A DNA stretch of 8,675 nt from an uncultured Clostridia bacterium (lineage in GTDB: Bacteria > Bacillota > Clostridia > Christensenellales > CAG-138). How positions within the stretch are numbered: the first letter of the stretch is position 1; each line of letters starts with the position of its first letter. The notes under the pieces were generated by a model. The model saw nothing but the letters and a program-made list of their open reading frames with translations. It had not been told where the DNA came from and ran no database searches. The position numbers were made by a program, and so were the translations under genes. Shown in pieces: positions 1 through 6,763 of this stretch. Where the stretch lies: the NCBI GenBank assembly GCA_937913075.1, contig CALEPU010000176.1, positions 1-8,675 of the forward strand. Reading direction: 5' to 3'.

Positions 1-63
1 CGTCTGCCGAAATTACTTGCGTTCGAGGACGACTGCTGCACGGAAGCTGCTTTTGAGCATTAA
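1..63 (+). CDS. possible 3' end of a plus-strand gene (partial)
   Basis: Frame 1 is open from the window edge and ends at TAA (61-63), giving a 20-residue tail that closes with AFEDDCCTEAAFEH. A T-rich stretch (76-84) follows, as after a gene end, and the neighbour on the right runs towards it, so a convergent pair is plausible. The piece is too short to assign a family, and a 20-codon open frame is easily met by chance. No function is proposed. Confidence 0.22.
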   Translation, partial: RLPKLLAFEDDCCTEAAFEH

Positions 64-88
64 TGCAACAGCCTCGTTTTTATTTCGA

Positions 89-391
89 TCAATACTCGTA
101 GTCTATAACAACTCTATCGGTCTTGACCTTGGCGATATAATCCGCGACCTTGACGTGCTCGGGATGGACCTTATAGGCCAGCATGCCCTCGATATCGTCA
201 AAGGTGCAGACGAGGCACATATCATAGGACATATCCGAATGAAGGACGTCCTGCCCGACCTGCTCGTCTCTGAGGCTCGGAACGACCCCCAAAAGGCTTA
301 AAAGCCCCTTTGAGACGAAGTCCATATTCTCCTGCTTCGTATGCCCGCAGGCTTCATCGGCAAAGCGCCACATTACTATATGCTTTAACAT
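89..391 (-). CDS. Dabb-family (stress-responsive A/B barrel) protein
   Basis: This 100-residue protein matches the small Dabb fold, a dimeric alpha/beta barrel, in both length and pattern. It opens with MLKHIVMWRF, where the His and the alternating hydrophobics form the first strand. The second half carries SYDMCLVCTFDDIEGMLAY followed by HPEHVKVADYI, the family's typical 'F.d...l..Y..HP.H' helix region, and it ends with a hydrophobic strand (DRVVIDYEY). The start is fixed by GGAGG (CCTCC on plus at 397-401) five bases before the ATG. Dabb proteins are cytoplasmic; some are enzymes in specialised metabolism, but most, including short bacterial ones like this, have no proven reaction. It stands alone here, divergent from the penicillin-binding protein gene, so context gives no pathway. 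The family call is confident; the role is unknown. Confidence 0.88.
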   Translation of the reverse strand: MLKHIVMWRFADEACGHTKQENMDFVSKGLLSLLGVVPSLRDEQVGQDVLHSDMSYDMCLVCTFDDIEGMLAYKVHPEHVKVADYIAKVKTDRVVIDYEY

Positions 392-420
392 AAAAACCTC
401 CGAAAAAGAATTATAAAAGC

Positions 421-449
421 ATTATAACCAATTAATACCTTATATGCAA
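421..449 (-). promoter_or_regulatory. probable sigma-A promoter of the Dabb gene
   Basis: Read on the minus strand, TTGCAT (449-444) and a perfect TATAAT (426-421) are separated by 17 bases. Transcription would start near 412-415, leaving a leader of roughly 20-25 bases that contains the GGAGG site. A second TATAAT lies at 415-410 but lacks a good -35 at the right distance. I found no convincing promoter for the plus-strand gene in 392-494. Confidence 0.5.
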
Positions 450-494
450 GCGCGGCTCCCGTGGCAGAATAAAAAAGCAAAGGAGCTTATTTCG

Positions 495-2807
495 ATGGAC
501 AGGGAAATTAAGAAAAAACGCCGCAGGAGCGGCTTGAAGATATGTCTTGGAATACTGCTGTTGATAATAGCGGGCTTGCTTATTGCCGCCTCAGCGGTGT
601 TTAAATTCGACGAATGGCACGGTTTCGATCCGAAGCTCATACTTGACTGCGACAGAAGTCTGCTGGTTTACGACAGCGACGGCGGACTTATATGCGCGGC
701 GGGCGCAGTCAAAAGGATCCGGGTAGGCTTGGAGGAGCTTTCGCCAAGCACGGTCAACGCCTTTATTTCAGCAGAGGACAACCGCTTTTTTAAACATGAA
801 GGAGTCGATCTTTACCGCATACTCGGCGCGGCGTGGGCTGATATCAAGGCGGGAGGTTACGTGCAGGGCGCCTCGACTATAAGCCAGCAGCTTATAAAGC
901 TCTCTCATCTTTCCAATGAGAAGACGCTTGACAGAAAGTTAGAGGAAGCAGTGCTGGCTCATGAGCTCGAAATGAATTTCAGCAAGGACGAAATACTCGA
1001 AATGTACTTGAACTATGTCTATTTCGGCGGAGGCTATTACGGCATAGAGGCTGCTTCCCTCGGATATTTCGGCAGACACGCTTCGGAGCTTTCGACGGCA
1101 CAGGCGGCGCAGCTTGCGGGAATTTTAAAAAGTCCCTCGGTATACGCGCCGCATATTGATTTGGAAGCCTCGCTTGCACGGCGCGACAGCATTTTGAGGA
1201 AAATGCACGAAAACGGGTATTTAAACGACTCGGAGCTGAGTCAAGCGCTGGGTGAGGAATGTGTTATTCTTCGTGAGTTTCCCGCAGAGCGCACATGCTT
1301 TATCGACTACGCTGTCCGCGAAGCGGCTGAGCTGCTCGATATGGACGTTGACGAGCTGACAAAATCCGGAATGAAGGTCTATACCACTCTCGACAGCGGT
1401 CTTTCAGAGCTCTGCTCGGAGCTTATGAACGACGACACAAGCTTCCCCGCGGAAAACGCGCAGGGGGCTCTCGCCGTATTGAGGAGCGACGGGAGCATCG
1501 CCGCAATGCTCGGCGGGCGCGGCGCGTACGAGAGCGGTTCTCTTAACAGAGCGGTGGACATCGAACGGCAGCCGGGCTCGCTTATAAAGCCCGTGCTGGT
1601 ATATGCGCCTGCGCTGCAATGCCGCGGTTACACCGCCGCAACACTGCTTGTAGATGAGCCTAAGAGCTTCGGTGATTACAGCCCGCGCAATTCCGACGGC
1701 AAATACTACGGCGTGGTGACGCTGCGCGAGGCAGTCACAAGGTCATTGAACATTCCCGCTGTCAGCGTGCTTGCCGACGTAGGGCTGCCGAATGCGGTAA
1801 TGTTTGCTCAAAGAATGGGGATATCATTTGAAGGCGAGTCCGTCGGCCTTGCGCTTGCGCTCGGCGGATTTACTCACGGGGTCTCCCCCATTGAGATGGC
1901 AGGAGCATACTGCGCTATTGCGGACGGAGGGGTCTATATAAAGCCAACAGCGATAGAGCGGATCATCTCCGCAGACGGGAGGCTGATTTACGATAGAAGC
2001 TTATCCGGCGAGAGAGTGATGAGCCGCGAAAACGCCTACATACTGACCTCGATGCTGCAAAGCGTCGCGGCCGAAGGCACGGGCAAGAGGCTTGCAGCGA
2101 CGGGGCTCGGCATTGCCGCAAAGACCGGCACCGCTGTTGATGCGGGCGGCGTGCGCGACGCGTGGTGCGCTGCCTTTACAAGCGAATATACCGCCGTCTG
2201 CTGGATGGGCACGGACAACGCCGCAAGCGGGAGCCTGCCGGAGGACGCCGTTGGAGGGAGCTTTCCCGCCGTACTTTTGGGCAAGGTTTTCGAGGGTATA
2301 TATCATGACAGAGCATGCCCGGATTTTGAAAAGCCGGAGGACGTCGAGGAGTGCACAATAGACACCTATGCCGCTTCGGAAAACAGGATATATCTTGCAA
2401 ACGAGCTGACCCCGTTGGAATACGCACGAAAGGAATACTTTATTTCGGGTACGGAGCCCAAAGGGGTAAACGGCTATTGGCGGGAGCCGCTGCCGCCCTC
2501 GGAGCTCGGCTGGAGCATCAACAGTGCGGGCGAACCGGTTATCTCCTTCACTGCGGAGAGCTTTATATTCAGCTACCGACTTTTAAGACGCTCGCCGGAC
2601 GGCAGCGAGACCTTGCTTGCAGAGTTCAGCGGGCGAAGCGGCTACATGAGCTATACCGATAAATCGGCTTTGCCCGGTGCGATGTACAGCTACTACATAG
2701 TCGCTTTGCATCCCGAGATAAAACAAAACGGCACGCCCATGATGAGCGCGCCCTCGCGTGAGCTTTGCGTTATTGTGCCTTTCGTTCCTTTGAATATGGC
2801 GGGGTGA
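495..2807 (+). CDS. class A penicillin-binding protein (PBP1a-type transglycosylase/transpeptidase)
   Basis: A bifunctional cell-wall synthase that polymerises lipid II into glycan strands and cross-links the stem peptides on the outer face of the membrane. I choose the ATG at 495 because AAAGGAG (479-485) sits nine bases upstream; the in-frame ATG at 444 lacks such a site and overlaps the divergent promoter. The 770-residue product has a basic cytoplasmic tail (KKKRRR), one membrane helix (about 14-35), then a GT51 domain: SAEDNRFFKHEG with catalytic Glu94, GASTISQQLIKL (125-136), and the Glu-rich helix at 147-159 followed by LEMYLNYVYFGGG. The transpeptidase follows, with all three motifs intact: SLIK (Ser362, Lys365), SLN (417-419) and KTG (543-545). 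A beta-rich tail (about 675-765) resembles a fibronectin type III module. Nothing indicates truncation. It has no co-directional neighbour here. Whether it is a housekeeping or a sporulation-linked PBP cannot be told. Confidence 0.95.
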   Translation: MDREIKKKRRRSGLKICLGILLLIIAGLLIAASAVFKFDEWHGFDPKLILDCDRSLLVYDSDGGLICAAGAVKRIRVGLEELSPSTVNAFISAEDNRFFKHEGVDLYRILGAAWADIKAGGYVQGASTISQQLIKLSHLSNEKTLDRKLEEAVLAHELEMNFSKDEILEMYLNYVYFGGGYYGIEAASLGYFGRHASELSTAQAAQLAGILKSPSVYAPHIDLEASLARRDSILRKMHENGYLNDSELSQALGEECVILREFPAERTCFIDYAVREAAELLDMDVDELTKSGMKVYTTLDSGLSELCSELMNDDTSFPAENAQGALAVLRSDGSIAAMLGGRGAYESGSLNRAVDIERQPGSLIKPVLVYAPALQCRGYTAATLLVDEPKSFGDYSPRNSDGKYYGVVTLREAVTRSLNIPAVSVLADVGLPNAVMFAQRMGISFEGESVGLALALGGFTHGVSPIEMAGAYCAIADGGVYIKPTAIERIISADGRLIYDRSLSGERVMSRENAYILTSMLQSVAAEGTGKRLAATGLGIAAKTGTAVDAGGVRDAWCAAFTSEYTAVCWMGTDNAASGSLPEDAVGGSFPAVLLGKVFEGIYHDRACPDFEKPEDVEECTIDTYAASENRIYLANELTPLEYARKEYFISGTEPKGVNGYWREPLPPSELGWSINSAGEPVISFTAESFIFSYRLLRRSPDGSETLLAEFSGRSGYMSYTDKSALPGAMYSYYIVALHPEIKQNGTPMMSAPSRELCVIVPFVPLNMAG

Positions 2808-2818
2808 AGCCTATCCTG

Positions 2819-3667
2819 CTAACCGAGGTTCAAAACGACCTCCGACACGCCGACGGCATTCAGCGTGTAAGCTCCGGCGCCGTTATCTGTAAGCTCCCCG
2901 GCGGATGCGGATACGGTAAGCTTTGAGCCGATACAGCAAACGATATCGTAAACCGTATCATAAGCCGGGCGCGGCAATTTCAGCGTGCCGCAGATATTGC
3001 CCGAGAAGGTGAAGAACAGCTCTGCCGACCGACCGGGAACGAGCTCGTTGCCGAATGGCAATACGAGTACGCCGTTATCGTCGACGTAAAAGCGCACGGC
3101 AGAACCGTTCACGGTCGCCTCGGCAACGCTCATACCGCCGACGTCTATATATGCAGCGAACATATTGCCGTCGGTATTGTTGACGAAGGTCATTGCACTG
3201 CTCCCCTCCGCAAAGGTATACGGGCTGCCGGAGGCGGTATACTCCTGCTTCGCGCTTATGAGCACGAGCGCGGAGCTGCGGTCCTCAGTCGTTTGCAGAG
3301 GGATCGGCGTTGTCAAATACCCCGTGTCATCCGATGCGTCCGGCGAAGAAGGCTCGGAAGCTGCGTCTGCGGTCGGAGCGGCGGTCGGCGCGGAAGCTTG
3401 CGGATCAGCTTCCTTTGCGTTACTCGCGGAAGGCTCGACGCTTGCGGCGGATAGCTCCGGAGCTTCGGCCGCGGCTGTCGGCAGAGCAGTCTCCTCTGTG
3501 GCAGCAGGCGATACAGCAGCCTGCTCTCCCTGCGCCGTTGTTTTTGCGCGGGTGCGCGGCAGCAATATCGCGAGCATTATCAAGCCCGCAAGCAATACCG
3601 CGCCGCCCACCGCGGCGCCTATCATGCCCAATTTGCGCTTTAACCTTCTGTTTTCGATGTTTGCCAT
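2819..3667 (-). CDS. membrane-anchored protein with Ala/Ser/Pro/Glu-rich linker, function unknown
   Basis: A 282-residue protein I do not recognise. A short basic cytoplasmic tail (RRLKRK) precedes a single hydrophobic segment (about 15-36), so it should sit in the membrane with its C-terminus outside. Residues 41-128 form a low-complexity stretch of Ala, Ser, Thr, Pro and Glu, typical of an extended wall-spanning linker. The C-terminal part (about 132-282) is beta-rich with regularly spaced hydrophobics; the pattern TVNGSAVRFYVDDNG then LPFGNELVPGRSAELFF recalls an immunoglobulin-like sandwich. It contains adjacent cysteines (244-245). No catalytic motif is visible. The start lacks an obvious Shine-Dalgarno sequence, but the topology fits this start well and no better in-frame start was found. 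A hairpin terminator separates it from buk upstream, so it is probably not simply co-transcribed. Its 3' end converges on the penicillin-binding protein gene with an 11 bp gap. Confidence 0.72.
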   Translation of the reverse strand: MANIENRRLKRKLGMIGAAVGGAVLLAGLIMLAILLPRTRAKTTAQGEQAAVSPAATEETALPTAAAEAPELSAASVEPSASNAKEADPQASAPTAAPTADAASEPSSPDASDDTGYLTTPIPLQTTEDRSSALVLISAKQEYTASGSPYTFAEGSSAMTFVNNTDGNMFAAYIDVGGMSVAEATVNGSAVRFYVDDNGVLVLPFGNELVPGRSAELFFTFSGNICGTLKLPRPAYDTVYDIVCCIGSKLTVSASAGELTDNGAGAYTLNAVGVSEVVLNLG

Positions 3668-3681
3668 TTGTCAAGGTTTAA

Positions 3682-3705
3682 GGGCGAGGCAGCAATGCCC
3701 CGCCC
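3682..3705 (-). terminator. hairpin terminator after buk
   Basis: On the minus strand GGGCGGGGCA and TGCCTCGCCC form a 10 bp stem with one G-U pair around a TTGC loop, starting 21 bases past the buk stop. In plus-strand RNA the same position would be an A-C mismatch, so the structure favours minus-strand transcription. The following T-tract is weak (TTAAACCTT), so it may terminate only partly and let some transcription reach the downstream membrane-protein gene. Confidence 0.6.
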
Positions 3706-3726
3706 CCGGAATAAAATCGGTTTTTG

Positions 3727-4809
3727 TCAGCGCTGCCAGACAAAATCGTGTGCCTGCTCTTCGCCGCGGAGAACCCTGAGCCCGCCTGCGGCAAGCGCCT
3801 CCATTTCAAACTCACCGGCCATGACCTCAACGGGAGCAATCCATTCGATACGTGGCACGAGCATGCCGACGAAGATCTTATCGTGACCGAGACCGCCGGT
3901 GACAACTATGCGGTCGACCTTGCCGTTTACGACAGCCGCAAGCTCCGCAATGCCCTTTGCGTGCGAGAGCGCCATTGCGTCGTAAAGAAGACGCGCCTTT
4001 TCGTCGCCGCCTTCGATCATCGCCTCGATCTCGCGTCCGTCGCTTGTGCCGAGGTATGCCTTCAAGCCGGAGTTGCCGCGGATGTAACGGCTCATCTCCT
4101 CCTTGGTGTACTTGCCGCTGTAACAAAGCATGGCAAGATCCATTGCCTGAAGTCTGCCGCACCGCTCCGGCGCAAAGCCGGCGTCGTCATCGGAATAGCA
4201 GTCTATCAGCCTGCCCTTGTGGGAGAGCCAAGCCGAGCATCCGCCGCCGATATGAAGCACGATTATAGTGCAGTCCTCTATTTTTTTGCCGAGGACTTCC
4301 TCGGCGCACTTCCTCGCCATAGCACGGGAGTTTAGAACGTGGCCGCGGCTCTTTTTGGGTATCTCGGGCATGCCTGTGATGCGTGAGATATCGTCAAGCT
4401 CGTCAACGGCGACAGGGTCGTATACCATAGCCGGTATGCCGAGCGGCTTGGCAATAGCGTCCGCGAGCACGCAAGCGAGGTTGGAGATATGGGTGTTTAC
4501 CTTCTGAGCGTAGAAGTAATCGACCATATCCTTATTGACCTTAAAAGCGCCGGACGGCACCGGAGGCAGCAGCCCTCCCCTTGCCATAACGCAAGTGAGG
4601 CTTTCCTCCGCGATGCCGTTATCGGCAAGCGCCTTTTTGATAAGACCCATCCTGTAATCGAACTGATCCATTACCCATGTGAAGTGCTTTACCTCATCGA
4701 GCGGATGGGATACCGATGCGGACATTATCTTCTCGTTATCATCAAAGACGGCAAGCTTTGTGGAGGTGGAGCCGGGATTTATAACGAGAATGCGTTCTTT
4801 CTTTGCCAT
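3727..4809 (-). CDS. buk: butyrate kinase
   Basis: It converts butyryl phosphate and ADP to butyrate and ATP, the substrate-level phosphorylation step of the Ptb-Buk butyrate route, in the cytoplasm. The 360-residue length is normal for the family. ASKHA-fold motifs appear in order: VINPGSTSTK (9-18) for phosphate binding, ARGG (76-79), the conserved His157 region (RGHVLNSRAMA), the phosphate-2 loop HIGGGCSA (186-193), PERCG (214-218), SGKYT..E (231-238), and the adenosine loop VTGGLGHDK (303-311), ending with EFEMEALAAGGLRVL. Some motif positions differ from common clostridial Buk (HIGGGCSA for HLGGGISV, PERCG for PERSG), so it is somewhat divergent. It begins nine bases after ptb; its AAGG site overlaps the ptb stop codon, suggesting coupled translation. 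A branched-chain fatty acid kinase is the main alternative; pairing with ptb supports butyrate or a close short-chain acid. Confidence 0.93.
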   Translation of the reverse strand: MAKKERILVINPGSTSTKLAVFDDNEKIMSASVSHPLDEVKHFTWVMDQFDYRMGLIKKALADNGIAEESLTCVMARGGLLPPVPSGAFKVNKDMVDYFYAQKVNTHISNLACVLADAIAKPLGIPAMVYDPVAVDELDDISRITGMPEIPKKSRGHVLNSRAMARKCAEEVLGKKIEDCTIIVLHIGGGCSAWLSHKGRLIDCYSDDDAGFAPERCGRLQAMDLAMLCYSGKYTKEEMSRYIRGNSGLKAYLGTSDGREIEAMIEGGDEKARLLYDAMALSHAKGIAELAAVVNGKVDRIVVTGGLGHDKIFVGMLVPRIEWIAPVEVMAGEFEMEALAAGGLRVLRGEEQAHDFVWQR

Positions 4810-4818
4810 AGCCTTACC

Positions 4819-5715
4819 TTAGCCGGCGAAGCCTGCGCCGAGTGCGAGGGAATAATATTTCTCCTCGGCGCTGGAGCCGCGGGAGGCAAGCACTATGGGC
4901 ACCTTGCAGCCCATGATAAGACCTGCCATCCTGCCGCCTGCGGTATAGACGAGCGCCTTGCCGAGAACATTGCCGACAACGATCTCGGGCACGAGCAGTA
5001 TATCGAAATCGCCTGTGCAGGGGCACTCATAGCCCTTGATGGCGGAAAGCTCGGGTACCATAGCAAGATCGTAGGAGATGGGGCCCTCGACGTAGCAGTC
5101 AGGCAGCTCGCCCTCAAGGCTCATGCGCTTGAGCTCGGCGGCGTCGACAGTCTCCTGCATCTTGGGATTGACGGTCTCGATAGCGCAGAGAGCGGCTACG
5201 TTGGGCTTTTCATAACCGAGCTTATGGAAGAAGTTGACGGCATTTTCAACGATCTTGACCTTCTTCTCGAGGTCGGGATAGGTGCACATACCGCCGTCGG
5301 TGACGCAGATAAGCTTATGATAGCCGGGAACCTCGACCATCATGCAATGGCTCATGAGGGAGCCGGTCCTGAGCTCTGCCTCGGGATCCAGAACGCCTTT
5401 GAGCATAGCGCCTGTCATTATCTTGCCCTTCATAAGGAAATCCGCTTTACCCTCTTTGATGAGCTTTGCGGCGCATACGCTGGGGTGCATCCCCTCGGGG
5501 ACCTGAACGATGTTGAAATCTGCGGGGTTTTGACCGAGTGAAACGAGCACTGCCTCGATCTTTTCCTTTTCGCCGACGAGAACGGAATCCACGAGATCCT
5601 TTGCATGGATTATCGCCTCGAGCGCATGGGCGTCATCGGCACAGACCAGCGCAACGGTGCGGCGCTTGCCGCTCTTAACACGGGCAACGAGCTCATCAAA
5701 TGTTTTAATAGCCAT
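4819..5715 (-). CDS. ptb: phosphate butyryltransferase
   Basis: It exchanges CoA for phosphate on butyryl-CoA, giving the butyryl phosphate used by Buk. The 298-residue protein has the family's usual length and signatures: LMKGKIMTGAMLKGVLD (94-110), EGPISYDLA (210-218), DILLVPEIVVGNVLGKAL (238-255), an AGGRMAGLIMGCKVPIVL stretch (259-276), and the C-terminal ASRGSSAEEKYYSLAL (277-292). These separate Ptb from phosphate acetyltransferase, its relative. The start is set by GGAGG (CCTCC on plus at 721-725 of the 5000s, i.e. 5721-5725) five bases before ATG. It is the first gene of a ptb-buk operon, the order known from butyrate-forming clostridia. The leader (5716-5769) holds a small hairpin and a second, orphan Shine-Dalgarno-like sequence. 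Substrate preference among short-chain acyl-CoAs cannot be read from the sequence. Confidence 0.95.
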   Translation of the reverse strand: MAIKTFDELVARVKSGKRRTVALVCADDAHALEAIIHAKDLVDSVLVGEKEKIEAVLVSLGQNPADFNIVQVPEGMHPSVCAAKLIKEGKADFLMKGKIMTGAMLKGVLDPEAELRTGSLMSHCMMVEVPGYHKLICVTDGGMCTYPDLEKKVKIVENAVNFFHKLGYEKPNVAALCAIETVNPKMQETVDAAELKRMSLEGELPDCYVEGPISYDLAMVPELSAIKGYECPCTGDFDILLVPEIVVGNVLGKALVYTAGGRMAGLIMGCKVPIVLASRGSSAEEKYYSLALGAGFAG

Positions 5716-5737
5716 AATATCCTCCGTAATGTTAATT

Positions 5738-5753
5738 GAGCCTTATTCGGCTC
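5738..5753 (-). other. small hairpin in the ptb leader
   Basis: GAGCC and GGCTC form a perfect 5 bp stem around a 6-base loop (minus strand GAATAA), between an orphan AAGGAGGT-like sequence (5761-5770) and the true ptb ribosome binding site (5721-5725). It has no T-tract, so it is not a terminator. It could stabilise the mRNA or affect ribosome access; that is inference. Confidence 0.35.
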
Positions 5754-5769
5754 TCGTTCTGACCTCCTT

Positions 5770-5798
5770 ATTTTACTGTTTTATTCAGTTCATAGCAA
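5770..5798 (-). promoter_or_regulatory. probable sigma-A promoter of ptb-buk
   Basis: On the minus strand, TTGCTA (5798-5793) and TAAAAT (5775-5770) are separated by 17 bases; each departs little from consensus. Transcription would begin around 5760-5764, giving a leader of about 45-50 bases. An alternative -35, TTGAAA within the direct repeat at 5801-5810, is also near but pairs with poorer -10 sequences. Confidence 0.45.
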
Positions 5799-5800
5799 CA

Positions 5801-5830
5801 GTTTTTCAAGATATATAATCGTTTTTCAAG
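5801..5830. repeat. 10 bp direct repeat in the divergent ptb/ecfA1 control region
   Basis: GTTTTTCAAG occurs at 5801-5810 and again, identically, at 5821-5830, with a period of exactly 20 bp, close to two helical turns. The spacer is AT-only except for one C. The copies lie between the ptb promoter and the ecf promoter, placing them on one face of the DNA, as expected for a pair of protein-binding half sites. No regulator can be named. Confidence 0.5.
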
Positions 5831-5834
5831 CGTC

Positions 5835-5851
5835 TGCAAAGTATATTTGCA
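5835..5851. promoter_or_regulatory. inverted repeat overlapping the ecf -35 element (possible operator)
   Basis: TGCAAA and TTTGCA form a perfect 6 bp inverted repeat around GTATA. The right arm covers all but the last base of the -35 hexamer (5847-5852), so a dimeric protein bound here would block the polymerase. The arms are short and chance occurrence is possible in AT-rich DNA. Confidence 0.35.
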
Positions 5852-5875
5852 ATGCGTCGCTGTTTGTTATATAAT
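5847..5875 (+). promoter_or_regulatory. sigma-A promoter of the ecfA1-ecfA2-ecfT operon
   Basis: TTGCAA (5847-5852) and a perfect TATAAT (5870-5875) are separated by 17 bases. Transcription should start near 5882-5884, about 50 bases before the ecfA1 ATG. The placement rules out the further-upstream in-frame ATG at 5852, which lies inside the promoter. Confidence 0.65.
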
Positions 5876-5899
5876 ACATTGTTAATTTGTTTTGATCTG

Positions 5900-5916
5900 C
5901 GGCGGAATATTCGCCG
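5900..5916 (+). other. hairpin in the ecfA1 leader
   Basis: CGGCG and CGCCG pair in a 5 bp stem, extendable by G-U and A-U to a 3-base loop. It ends six bases before the AGGAG ribosome binding site (5923-5927). It is too small to be a recognised riboswitch, and no T-tract follows. A translational effect is possible but unproven. Confidence 0.35.
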
Positions 5917-5932
5917 TGTAACAGGAGTAAAA

Positions 5933-6763
5933 ATGCTCTCTATAAAAAACGTCAGCTTCACCTACGACGACGCGCCCCGCCCCGCCCTGCAGGACGTGAG
6001 CTTCGACGTTGCCGACGGTGAATTTCTTTGCATCGTGGGGCATAACGGCAGCGGCAAGTCCACGCTTGCGCGGATGCTCAACGCGCTGCTTCTGCCCTCC
6101 TCCGGCAGCATATTTGTCGACACGATGGACACTGCGGATGACACCCACTTGCTGGAAATACGCAGGCATGTCGGTATGGTATTCCAAAATCCCGACAATC
6201 AGCTTGTAACCACCGTCGTGCGCGAGGACGTCGCATTCGGACCCGAGAACCTCGGCATACCGACGGAAGAGATGATCCCGCTTGTTGACGGAGCCATAGC
6301 CGCCGTCGGCATGGAGGAGTACGCCTCATCCGCTCCGCACATGCTCTCCGGCGGACAAAAGCAGAGGATCGCGATAGCGGGCATGCTCGCAATGAAGCCG
6401 CGCGTGCTGGTGCTTGACGAGGCGACGGCGATGCTCGACCCCATCGGCAGGCGCGATATTCTTGATATAGTCCGCAGGCTTAACCGTGAGGAGGGCATCA
6501 CCGTTGTGATGATAACCCAATACATGGAGGAGGCTGTCGGAGCCGACCGCGTCATAGTGATGAACGGCGGCAGGATAGACATGCAGGGCACTCCGGCGGA
6601 GGTATTCCGCCAAGGTGAGCATCTGCGAAGCATCGGGTTGGATGTTCCCGCCGCAGTTGAGCTCAGGGAACAGCTTTTGGCTAAGGGCATTGCCGATTGC
6701 GGCGACGCCATGACTATTGAGGAGATCGCGGACAGGCTATGCCCATTATTGTTGAAAAACTGA
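5933..6763 (+). CDS. ecfA1: ECF transporter ATPase EcfA1
   Basis: One of two ABC ATPases that power group II energy-coupling-factor importers of vitamins or metal ions, on the cytoplasmic face of the membrane. I place the start at ATG 5933, five bases after AGGAG (5923-5927). The 276-residue product shows Walker A GHNGSGKST (36-44), Q-loop Gln85 in FQNPDNQ, signature LSGGQKQR (138-145), Walker B VLVLDEA (158-164) with catalytic Glu163, and D-loop LDP (168-170). The switch (H-loop) position reads MITQYMEEA, with Gln196 where most ABC ATPases have His. The C-terminal extension (about 215-276, GTPAEVF onwards) is typical of EcfA proteins. It is first in a three-gene operon and overlaps ecfA2 by 25 bases, suggesting translational coupling and fixed stoichiometry. 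A metal-specific CbiO role is less likely, as no CbiM/CbiN/CbiQ partners are seen. Confidence 0.93.
   Translation: MLSIKNVSFTYDDAPRPALQDVSFDVADGEFLCIVGHNGSGKSTLARMLNALLLPSSGSIFVDTMDTADDTHLLEIRRHVGMVFQNPDNQLVTTVVREDVAFGPENLGIPTEEMIPLVDGAIAAVGMEEYASSAPHMLSGGQKQRIAIAGMLAMKPRVLVLDEATAMLDPIGRRDILDIVRRLNREEGITVVMITQYMEEAVGADRVIVMNGGRIDMQGTPAEVFRQGEHLRSIGLDVPAAVELREQLLAKGIADCGDAMTIEEIADRLCPLLLKN

Noticed and set aside
46..84. Rho-independent terminator at the left edge (GCTG...CAGC, then T-rich run)
   Set aside because: Only four base pairs form around a long loop; the 10 bp palindrome GCATTAATGC at 57-66 cannot make a useful hairpin. Too weak to call.
444..494. Upstream in-frame ATG as the penicillin-binding protein start
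   Set aside because: It lacks a Shine-Dalgarno sequence and overlaps the -35 of the divergent Dabb promoter, whereas ATG 495 has AAAGGAG nine bases upstream.
2808..2818. Bidirectional terminator between the convergent penicillin-binding protein and membrane-protein genes
   Set aside because: The gap is 11 bp, and flanking sequence shows no stem longer than about four pairs and no T-tract on either strand.
3420..3540. Ala/Ser/Pro-coding repeat-rich stretch as a DNA repeat array or CRISPR
   Set aside because: It has no regular unit length or repeated spacers. It is the low-complexity linker of the 2819-3667 protein.
4489..5541. 350-residue plus-strand open frame opposite ptb and the start of buk
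   Set aside because: It lies across the ptb-buk junction in antisense and has no domain or good ribosome site, while ptb and buk match their families end to end.
5852..5932. Upstream in-frame ATG as the ecfA1 start
   Set aside because: It falls inside the TTGCAA/TATAAT promoter, and the added residues do not resemble an EcfA N-terminus. ATG 5933 has AGGAG at proper spacing.
5883..5932. Riboswitch in the ecf leader, expected for vitamin-transport genes
   Set aside because: The leader is only about 50 bases with one small hairpin, too short for the TPP, FMN, cobalamin or preQ1 types I can recognise, and none of their conserved cores are present.
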